In this document: one piece after another, positions 7,915 through 14,250 of the stretch
Layout: each line of letters starts with the position of its first letter
How positions within the stretch are numbered: the first letter of the stretch is position 1
Assembly (NCBI GenBank): GCA_018819005.1
Contig: JAHJQU010000482.1
Span: 1-15,389, forward strand
Length of the DNA stretch: 15,389 nucleotides
Direction of reading: 5' to 3'
Source: Pseudomonadota bacterium
Lineage (GTDB): Bacteria > Desulfobacterota > Desulfobacteria > Desulfobacterales > RPRI01
Notes under the pieces: generated by a model
Told to the model about the DNA's origin: nothing
Databases searched by the model: none
Seen by the model: only the letters and a program-made list of their open reading frames with translations
Program-made: the position numbers and the translations under genes

Positions 7915-8955
7915 ATGCTCTATTCAAAGGTTTATATAGATTCGTTCGGCTATGAGCTTGCGCCTAATGTAATAACATCGGATGACATCGAAAAGCGTCT
8001 TGAACCACTCTACGATTATCTCCATTTTCAAAAAGGCCAGCTTGAAATAATAACCGGCATACGCGAAAGACGCTTCTGGGATGAAGGGTACACAATGCAT
8101 GAAGGAGCAATATCAGCAGGCCGGAAGGCAATAAACGACTCGAATATTGACATAAAAGATATCGGCATGCTTGTTTATGGCGGAGTATGCAGAGATAATT
8201 TAGAACCTGCTACAGCCTGTGCAGTTGCGGACGGCCTCGGGCTTTCACACGAAACCCATATTTTTGATGTCTCAAATGCATGCCTGGGAGTCCTGAACGG
8301 CATGGTACAAGTTGCAAACGCCATAGAACTTGGCCAGATCAAAGCCGGTCTTGTTGTATCATGCGAATCCGCCCGTCAGATAGTTGACAGTACAATAAAC
8401 CGTCTCCTTAAAGAAAAAAATATGGATATATTCAGAAAAACAATTGCAACCCTTACAGGCGGGTCAGGTGCAGCCGCCGTGCTTCTGGCGGATGAATCTG
8501 TCTCAAAAAGGGAACATCGGCTTATGGGTGGTATGATAAGGAGCGCCACCGAGCATCATAAACTCTGCAGATGGGGCCCGGATACCGGAATACCTGCAAG
8601 CGGGCTTCACATAATGGAAACAGATTCGGTAGGTGTTCTTAAAAACGGAGTGGTTCTCGGCATAGAGACTTTTACGGCTTTCAGGAAAGAACTCTCATGG
8701 CCGGCGGATAAACCGGACAAGATAATATGCCATCAGGTTGGTTCCGCGCATCAGAAAACCATTCTTGAATCAATCGGGATACCGAAAGAAAAAGATTTTA
8801 CCACGTATCAGTATCTTGGGAATATAGGGACTGTATCTCTTCCCTTGACGGCTGCCATTGCTTATGAGCGTGAATTTCTGGAAAAGGGTAATCTTGTCGG
8901 TTTCCTTGGAATAGGAAGCGGGCTCAACTGTCTGATGCTTGGTATAAAATGGTAA
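7915..8955 (+). CDS. oleA: OleA, head-to-head acyl condensing thiolase-fold enzyme
   Basis: A 346-residue member of the KAS III/thiolase superfamily. OleA joins two fatty acyl thioesters by non-decarboxylative Claisen condensation to a 2-alkyl-3-keto acid, the first step of long-chain olefin synthesis in the cytosol. Catalytic Cys123 lies in DVSNACLGVLNGM. The essential base corresponding to Glu117 of Xanthomonas OleA is present as Glu97 in RDNLEPAT, with the same 26-residue spacing to the Cys. That Glu separates OleA from FabH. His273 (ICHQVG) and Asn303 (YLGNIG) complete the active site and match the 30-residue spacing of the Xanthomonas pair. Length is normal. The start follows the synthase stop by five bases, with GGAG upstream. 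This close linkage suggests that its acyl donors come from the Pfa-type synthase, which is inference. Confidence 0.94.
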   Translation: MLYSKVYIDSFGYELAPNVITSDDIEKRLEPLYDYLHFQKGQLEIITGIRERRFWDEGYTMHEGAISAGRKAINDSNIDIKDIGMLVYGGVCRDNLEPATACAVADGLGLSHETHIFDVSNACLGVLNGMVQVANAIELGQIKAGLVVSCESARQIVDSTINRLLKEKNMDIFRKTIATLTGGSGAAAVLLADESVSKREHRLMGGMIRSATEHHKLCRWGPDTGIPASGLHIMETDSVGVLKNGVVLGIETFTAFRKELSWPADKPDKIICHQVGSAHQKTILESIGIPKEKDFTTYQYLGNIGTVSLPLTAAIAYEREFLEKGNLVGFLGIGSGLNCLMLGIKW

Positions 8956-8974
8956 ATAAATACTGGATATTTAA

Positions 8975-9889
8975 GTGGCAACAGAAAAACATATTGATAT
9001 TTCAGGCATAAAACATCTTTACCCGTTTAAATCCAATTATACGGAAATAAAAGGGATTAAGTTTCATTATATCGATGAAGGTTCAGGCAATCCTGTTCTT
9101 ATGATTCACGGAAATCCGACCTGGTCTTTCTATTTCCGCTCCCTTATAAGGGAATTGTCACCGAATTTCCGCACAATAGCTCCCGATCATATAGGTTGCG
9201 GTCTTTCCGGAAAGCCTGATCCATCCGATTATGATTACAGGTTAAAAAGCCGTGTCGAAGATATTGATTTATTTCTCGGTCATCTTAAATTAAACGGCAA
9301 AATAACGCTTATTCTCCACGACTGGGGGGGGATGATAGGCATGGCATATGCGGTAAGAAATCCCAAAAAAATAAGCTCTGTTGTTATTATGAATACCGCG
9401 GCCTTTTTCCCGCCCGGCAGAAAAAAGAAGATCTCTTTAAGATTACGGATGATACGCAATATAAGTCCCTTTGCGGATATTGCCGTTCTCGGTTTAAACC
9501 TGTTTGTAAAGAGTGCGCTTTATATGGCATCATACAAGGGCCTTTCAAGGGATGTAAAAAATGGGCTTATTGCTCCCTATAATTCATGGAAGAACAGGGT
9601 TGCGGTATTAAAATTCGTTCAGGATATACCTCTTTGCGAAAATGATCCCAGTTACGGCATAGTAAAGGATGTGGAAGATAATCTTCACCGCCTTTCAGAA
9701 ATCCCCATGCTCATCTGCTGGGGGAAGCATGATTTCGTATTCACGGAAAATTATCTTGCAGAATGGCGGAAACGCTTTCCAGGAGCCGAAACTCATATTT
9801 TTGAAAATGCGGGGCATTACGTGCTTGAGGATGAACCTGAAAAGATATCTTCTGCTATTAAAGATTTCTTAAACAGACATGTGATTTGA
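8975..9889 (+). CDS. oleB: OleB, alpha/beta-hydrolase-fold beta-lactone decarboxylase
   Basis: A 304-residue alpha/beta hydrolase of the haloalkane dehalogenase-like group. OleB decarboxylates the cis-beta-lactone made by OleC to a cis-alkene and CO2. Visible motifs are HGNPTW at 45-50 (oxyanion-hole region), nucleophile Asp116 in LHDWGG followed by Trp117, a likely acid at Asp253 in GKHDFVF, and catalytic His281 in AGHYVLEDEP. Asp rather than Ser as nucleophile is characteristic of OleB and dehalogenases. By motif alone it could be a haloalkane dehalogenase, but its place between oleA and oleC decides the call. In some bacteria oleB and oleC are fused; here they are separate. The start is GTG 8975, 19 bases after oleA, with a weak GGA seven bases upstream. 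A run of eight G (9324-9331) directly follows the nucleophile codon, with the frame intact. Confidence 0.9.
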   Translation: MATEKHIDISGIKHLYPFKSNYTEIKGIKFHYIDEGSGNPVLMIHGNPTWSFYFRSLIRELSPNFRTIAPDHIGCGLSGKPDPSDYDYRLKSRVEDIDLFLGHLKLNGKITLILHDWGGMIGMAYAVRNPKKISSVVIMNTAAFFPPGRKKKISLRLRMIRNISPFADIAVLGLNLFVKSALYMASYKGLSRDVKNGLIAPYNSWKNRVAVLKFVQDIPLCENDPSYGIVKDVEDNLHRLSEIPMLICWGKHDFVFTENYLAEWRKRFPGAETHIFENAGHYVLEDEPEKISSAIKDFLNRHVI

Positions 9890-9908
9890 TGGGCTTGTAA
9901 AAGGTGCT

Positions 9909-11579
9909 ATGCAAAAGCCAAATGGTGATTTTGTCAATGTATCATCTCATCTTGAAAGAATGGCGGAAATCCAGCCGTATAAGAGAGCTGTAGTCTATCC
10001 TGTTTCACGTGATAAAAAAGGCCGTATCGCATATGCTCATTTGACTTTTCTTCAGCTTGAACGGGAATCTGACCGGATAGCCCACGGGCTTAATAAAGCG
10101 GGTATAAATAAGGGAACAAGGACCGTCCTGATGGTAAAACCAGGGGCCGATTTTTTTTCCCTTGTTTTTGCACTCTTTAAAACCGGCGCAGTCCCCGTAG
10201 TAGTTGATCCCGGCATGGGTATAAATAGGATGCTTTCATGCCTTAAATCAACCAGGCCGGAAGCATTTATCGGAATACCGCTTGCCCATGTGCTCAGGAC
10301 ATTATTCCCGGGTTTCTTTAAAACAGTCAAAGTATGGATAACTGTGGGACAGCGCTTATTCTGGGGAGGGCATACCCTCGACATGATAAAAACTGGAGAC
10401 ATGGAATCATATCCTCAGGCAATGACAAAAAGAAATGATACGGCGGCCATACTCTTTACTACCGGCAGCACCGGGCCTGCAAAAGGCGCTGTTTATACCC
10501 ATGGCAATTTCGATGCCCAGGTAAGGTATATCAAAGAGCATTTCAGGATAGGAGCAGAGGAAATCGATCTTCCGACATTTCCCCTTTTTGCCCTTTTTGA
10601 TCCCGCCATAGGAATGACTGCCGTTATTCCCGATATGGATCCCACGAAACCGGCCCTGGTCAATCCTGAAAAAATAATCGAAGCTGTCGTCAACCAGGGT
10701 GTAACAAACATGTTCGCCTCCCCTGCCCTTTTAAACCGGGTCGGGAGATACGGCAGGAGCAGAGGAATAAAGCTCCCCTCGTTAAAAAGGGTTGTATCTG
10801 CAGGCGCCCCGGTTTCGCTTTCAAACATAAAATGCTTTTCCTCCATGCTCACTGACGAAGCTGAAATCCACACACCGTACGGCGCCACGGAGGCAGTTCC
10901 GGTAATATCAATCGGAAGCAGGGAGATTCTGTCCGAAACAGGAAAATTGAGCGAGCAGGGTCATGGAATCTGCGTCGGAACTCCTTTAAGCGGAATAGAT
11001 GTTAAGATAATCGGGATAAGTGACGATCCTATACAAAAATGGTCGGATGGTATTATTGCAGCAGACGGCGAGGCCGGTGAAATAACAGTCAAAGGTGAAC
11101 TTGTTACAAGAAGTTATTTCGATAATCCCGAAGCCGACGCGCTTTCAAAAATAAAAGACAAAACCGGGATCTGGCACAGAATGGGGGATCTCGGCAGAAA
11201 AGATGAAAAAGGAAGGATCTGGTTTCTCGGCCGGAAAAGCCACCGTGTGATAACGCCTAACAGGACTCTTTTTACGATTCCGTGCGAGGCCATATTCAAC
11301 AATCATCCGGAGGTCTTCAGAAGCGCCCTCGTGGGAATCGGGAAAAAACCGAATCAGGTTCCCGTCATCTGCATTGAGCCTGAACACGAAGTAAAAAGAG
11401 ATAAGGAAAAACTTGAAAAGGAACTTCTTGAAATTGCCGGGAAACATGAACTTACAAAAGAGATTAAAACTATCCTTTTCCATAAATCATTCCCGGTTGA
11501 CATCAGGCATAATTCCAAGATCTTCAGAGAAAAGCTCACAATATGGGCTGAAAATCAGATTAAAAGACGGAACGGATAA
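9909..11579 (+). CDS. oleC: OleC, ATP-dependent beta-lactone synthetase
   Basis: A 556-residue ANL-superfamily (AMP-forming) enzyme. OleC activates a 2-alkyl-3-hydroxy acid with ATP and closes it to a beta-lactone. The adenylate-forming motifs are in order: P-loop TTGSTGPAKG at 184-193, YGATEA at 324-329, GDLGRKDEKGR with Asp427 at 426-436, and GRKSHRV at 441-447 as hinge/A8 region. The family otherwise contains acyl-CoA ligases, so the olefin role comes from the similarity to OleC and the flanking oleA, oleB and oleD. The start is ATG 9909, with AAGG four bases upstream, 19 bases after oleB. The C-terminal domain is complete and ends eight bases before oleD. In Xanthomonas OleB, OleC and OleD form large assemblies, which may also hold here. 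Confidence 0.93.
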   Translation: MQKPNGDFVNVSSHLERMAEIQPYKRAVVYPVSRDKKGRIAYAHLTFLQLERESDRIAHGLNKAGINKGTRTVLMVKPGADFFSLVFALFKTGAVPVVVDPGMGINRMLSCLKSTRPEAFIGIPLAHVLRTLFPGFFKTVKVWITVGQRLFWGGHTLDMIKTGDMESYPQAMTKRNDTAAILFTTGSTGPAKGAVYTHGNFDAQVRYIKEHFRIGAEEIDLPTFPLFALFDPAIGMTAVIPDMDPTKPALVNPEKIIEAVVNQGVTNMFASPALLNRVGRYGRSRGIKLPSLKRVVSAGAPVSLSNIKCFSSMLTDEAEIHTPYGATEAVPVISIGSREILSETGKLSEQGHGICVGTPLSGIDVKIIGISDDPIQKWSDGIIAADGEAGEITVKGELVTRSYFDNPEADALSKIKDKTGIWHRMGDLGRKDEKGRIWFLGRKSHRVITPNRTLFTIPCEAIFNNHPEVFRSALVGIGKKPNQVPVICIEPEHEVKRDKEKLEKELLEIAGKHELTKEIKTILFHKSFPVDIRHNSKIFREKLTIWAENQIKRRNG

Positions 11580-11587
11580 TATATTTC

Positions 11588-12604
11588 ATGGCTGTTAAAT
11601 ATGGACGAAAAATTCTTGTTACAGGAGGAGGCGGATTCCTCGGATATGCAATTTCAAAGCTTCTTTCAGAAAGAGGAGACAGTGTATCAAGTTTTTCAAG
11701 AAGATTTTATCCCGAACTCGAACCGTTTAATGTGAAGCAGATCCTTGGTGACATAAGCGATAAAAAGGCAGTTGAAAATGCCTGTGAAGGAAAAGATATT
11801 GTTTTCCATACAGCGGCAAAACCGGGAGTGTGGGGCAGTTATCAGGAATATTACAGAACCAACGTAGATGGGACGGTAAATGTAATTGAGGCCTGCCGGA
11901 AATACGATGTTTCCTGCCTGGTCCACACAAGTTCTGCGAGCGTTGTTTTCGATGGGAATGACATGGAGGGTGCGGATGAGTCTGTTTCTTATCCGAAGGT
12001 TTTCCACGCCCATTATCCGAAGACAAAAACGATAGCGGAACAGCATATTTTAAAAGCTTCCATGTCGGGTCTCAAAACAATTATATTGAGGCCACATCTC
12101 ATATGGGGACCGCGCGACAATCATCTTGTCCCAAGGATAATTAAAAGGGCGAAACGGCTCCGTATAGTAGGAAACGGAAAAAACATGGTCGATACAATCT
12201 ATATAGACAACGCGGCATATGCTCATATCCTTGCAGCCGATTCTCTTGAAAAAAATAATTCCCTTTCAGGAAAAATATACTTTATCAGCCAGGGAAAACC
12301 TGTGCTCTTGTGGGAGATGGTTAACAATATTTTAAAGGCCGGTGGGCTTCCTCCGGTTACGGGAACCGTAGATCCGAGGATTGCCGCGCTTGCGGGAACT
12401 TTTCTTGAATTTTTATACGGGCTGCTTGATATTAAAAACGAGCCGCCAATGACAAATTTTGTTGCAAAAGAGCTTGCAACTTCTCACTGGTTCGATATAA
12501 CGGCTGCAAAAAGAGATATCGGATATACTCCGATAGTTTCAACCGAAGAAGGACTCAGGCGCCTTGAAGAATGGCTGAAAAACACCGATTTAAAAGGAAC
12601 ATAA
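11588..12604 (+). CDS. oleD: OleD, NAD(P)H-dependent 2-alkyl-3-ketoalkanoic acid reductase
   Basis: A 338-residue extended short-chain dehydrogenase/3-beta-HSD-like protein. OleD reduces the 3-keto acid produced by OleA to the 3-hydroxy acid used by OleC. The dinucleotide-binding glycine motif TGGGGFLG is at 12-19. The catalytic Tyr143 and Lys147 are in HYPKTK, with the Ser/Thr cluster HTSSAS at 113-118 supplying the active-site Ser. RPHLIWGP follows at about 168-175, as in the family. The start is ATG 11588 with ACGGA about 11 bases upstream, inside the end of oleC. Its stop is two bases before the next gene, so it is very probably co-translated with the PocR gene. The cofactor (NADPH in characterised OleD) is not proven by sequence. 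Confidence 0.93.
   Translation: MAVKYGRKILVTGGGGFLGYAISKLLSERGDSVSSFSRRFYPELEPFNVKQILGDISDKKAVENACEGKDIVFHTAAKPGVWGSYQEYYRTNVDGTVNVIEACRKYDVSCLVHTSSASVVFDGNDMEGADESVSYPKVFHAHYPKTKTIAEQHILKASMSGLKTIILRPHLIWGPRDNHLVPRIIKRAKRLRIVGNGKNMVDTIYIDNAAYAHILAADSLEKNNSLSGKIYFISQGKPVLLWEMVNNILKAGGLPPVTGTVDPRIAALAGTFLEFLYGLLDIKNEPPMTNFVAKELATSHWFDITAAKRDIGYTPIVSTEEGLRRLEEWLKNTDLKGT
12592..12598 (+). promoter_or_regulatory. Ribosome binding site deciding the PocR-domain gene start
   Basis: AAAAGGA ends eight bases before ATG 12607. An in-frame ATG at 12571 lies inside oleD without such a site and would add only basic residues (MAEKHRFKRNI), so 12607 is the better start. The site lies within the last codons of oleD, which ties the two genes together translationally. 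Confidence 0.65.
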
Positions 12605-12606
12605 AG

Positions 12607-13107
12607 ATGAAACTTACAGATATCTTGCCTCTTGAAAAATGGGTTGAACTCGAAAAGGAGATCAACAGAAGATCAGGTCTTAACGCCTCCGTTTTTGATG
12701 TTAAAGGAATCCGGATAAGCGATTTCCAGAAATGGCCCAACAGGCTCTGCCCGGCCATCAAGGCAAATGACAAGGGACAAAGCTTCATATGCGCTGTTGC
12801 ACATATGAACCTTGCCGTCCAGGCTAAACAGACTGGAAAAGCAGTTATCGAAGAGTGTGATGCCGGACTGTTCAAGGTTGTTTATCCGGTATTCGCCCAA
12901 GGTGAATTTCTCGGTGTTGTCGGCGGCTGCGGGCTGCTGCTTGACGATTCGGAGACCGACACTTTTCTCATCAATAAGATAACCGATATTGATGAAGAAA
13001 AAATTGAAAAGCTTTCAACCGGCATTGAAAGGAGAAGCAGAACGGAGATTGAAGAACTGGCGCATTATATGAAAGAAGAGGTTGACAAAATTACAGGTAA
13101 TTTATAA
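12607..13107 (+). CDS. Stand-alone PocR sensory-domain protein
   Basis: A 166-residue soluble protein made almost entirely of a PocR domain (about 5-130) followed by a short charged helix (about 130-162). Seen: WVELEKEINRRSGLNASVFD at the start, then Cys48 (LCPAIK), Cys62 (FICAVAH), Cys84 (EECDAGLFKVVYPV) and Cys108 (VGGCG), the Cys/His/Asp pattern of the family. PocR domains usually sit at the N-terminus of histidine kinases, diguanylate cyclases or AraC-type regulators, and were predicted to bind small hydrocarbon derivatives such as diols or redox-linked ligands. Here no HTH, kinase or cyclase output domain is present, so it may be a partner subunit, a ligand carrier or a redox switch rather than a complete regulator. 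It begins two bases after oleD and lies 61 bases before the HdrA-like gene. Confidence 0.87.
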   Translation: MKLTDILPLEKWVELEKEINRRSGLNASVFDVKGIRISDFQKWPNRLCPAIKANDKGQSFICAVAHMNLAVQAKQTGKAVIEECDAGLFKVVYPVFAQGEFLGVVGGCGLLLDDSETDTFLINKITDIDEEKIEKLSTGIERRSRTEIEELAHYMKEEVDKITGNL

Positions 13108-13168
13108 GCATTTTCTTCCTCTTGACCTTTTTATATATGAATAATGTACCGGGAGATAAAAACCCAAA
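13108..13168 (+). other. 61-base intergenic spacer before the HdrA-like genes
   Basis: The longest spacer between the synthase gene and the window end. It contains TTGACC (13122-13127) and several AT-rich hexamers, but none stands 16-18 bases downstream of it, so no sigma-70 promoter can be claimed. GGGAG (13151-13155) precedes the next ATG by 13 bases and probably serves as its ribosome binding site, with wide spacing. No terminator hairpin is visible, so read-through from the ole genes is likely. Confidence 0.4.
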
Positions 13169-14245
13169 ATGGAATCTTCAAAAGTTCTTGTTATCGGAGG
13201 CGGAATCGCCGGGCTTACTGCAGCTCATGAACTTTCAAAACTCGGCATAAAAGTCGAGCTTGTTGAAAAAGAGCCTTTTCTCGGGGGTCATGCAATTCAG
13301 TTTACCTGCAAGGCCGTCGAAAGCTGTGCAAAATGCGGCGCATGCATGGCTGAAGAGAAACTCCATAATGTCATTCATAATGAAAATATCAGAATACACA
13401 CAGGTGCAAACTTAAACGGAATATCAAAAAACGTCCGCTTCAATTATAATATTCAATTAATTCACAATTATACAGACCAGTCAAAATGCACATCCTATTC
13501 CTCCTCTGCGGATGCGGTTATTATGGCAACCGGGTTCGAGCCGTTCGATCCTGTGAAAAAACCATATGGATACAGGGTTTTTAAAAACGTAATAACAAAC
13601 CTTGACCTTGAAAGAATGTTAAAAACAAATGGCATTGCCATAAAGCCTTCGGACGGCATGCCGCCTGATAAAATCGCTTTTATACAATGCGTAGGAAGCA
13701 GGGATTCAAAACTCAACCAACTCTGGTGTTCGAAAATATGTTGTGCATCCGCCCTTCGCATGGCTCATGTTATAAAAAGAAGAAAGCCCGAAACAGCCAT
13801 AACCTTCTTTTACGTAGATATCCAAGGCTCAGGGAAAGATTTTGAAGCGCTTTATCAAAAGGCAAAAGAAGATTTCCGGATGATAAGGGCTGTTCCCGGA
13901 GATATTTATAAAACGGGAGACGACCGGCTCAAAATCACTTACTTTGACAACCTGTCCAAAGCGAACGTGGAAGATGTTTACGACACGGTTGTTCTCTCTG
14001 TAGCCATGATTCCGGGAAGCAAAACAAAAGAGCTTGCGGAAATGCTCGGCATAATCCCATGTGATACAGGTTTTGTCGGATCATGCGAAAACAATGACAA
14101 TGCAGGGTCAGGCGGAGTTTTTGTCGCCGGTACGGCGGGAGGCCCTTTATCCATAGCTGAAAGTATCACCCATGCGGTAAAAACAGCGTGGGATGTCGCA
14201 AAGTATATCAAAACCAGGGATCAAGGGGCCAAGGGGATTAAGTAA
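13169..14245 (+). CDS. HdrA/QmoA-like FAD and iron-sulfur oxidoreductase subunit
   Basis: A 358-residue FAD protein of the HdrA family, closer in length to QmoA of sulfate reducers than to the ~650-residue archaeal HdrA. The FAD-binding motif VIGGGIAGLTAAHEL is at 8-22, with Glu33 ending the second strand. Cys47, Cys53, Cys56 and Cys59 (CKAVESCAKCGAC) form a probable iron-sulfur site. A second conserved HdrA Cys set follows: Cys174 (FIQCVGSRD) and Cys187, Cys191 and Cys192 (WCSKICCASA). The C-terminal FAD motif GVFVAGTAGGPLSIAES is at 316-332. HdrA-type proteins pass electrons between ferredoxin, NADH, quinone or disulfide partners in soluble complexes. The next gene, five bases away, encodes a second HdrA-like subunit, so the two probably form a complex. 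The electron donor and acceptor are unknown, and a role in lipid synthesis is suggested only by position. Confidence 0.88.
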   Translation: MESSKVLVIGGGIAGLTAAHELSKLGIKVELVEKEPFLGGHAIQFTCKAVESCAKCGACMAEEKLHNVIHNENIRIHTGANLNGISKNVRFNYNIQLIHNYTDQSKCTSYSSSADAVIMATGFEPFDPVKKPYGYRVFKNVITNLDLERMLKTNGIAIKPSDGMPPDKIAFIQCVGSRDSKLNQLWCSKICCASALRMAHVIKRRKPETAITFFYVDIQGSGKDFEALYQKAKEDFRMIRAVPGDIYKTGDDRLKITYFDNLSKANVEDVYDTVVLSVAMIPGSKTKELAEMLGIIPCDTGFVGSCENNDNAGSGGVFVAGTAGGPLSIAESITHAVKTAWDVAKYIKTRDQGAKGIK

Positions 14246-14250
14246 TTTTA

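Noticed and set aside
7915..8955. FabH (beta-ketoacyl-ACP synthase III) as the identity of the thiolase-fold enzyme
   Set aside because: The Glu97 in NLEPAT that acts as the OleA base, the NACLG active-site context and the downstream oleBCD genes fit OleA rather than FabH.
8975..9889. Haloalkane dehalogenase as the identity of the alpha/beta hydrolase
   Set aside because: The HDWGG and HGNPTW motifs are shared with dehalogenases, but the gene lies between oleA and oleC in a complete ole cluster, where OleB is expected.
13122..13147. Possible promoter TTGACC with TAATGT before the HdrA-like gene
   Set aside because: The spacing between the hexamers is 14 bases, too short for a sigma-70 promoter, and at 16-18 bases there is no -10-like sequence.
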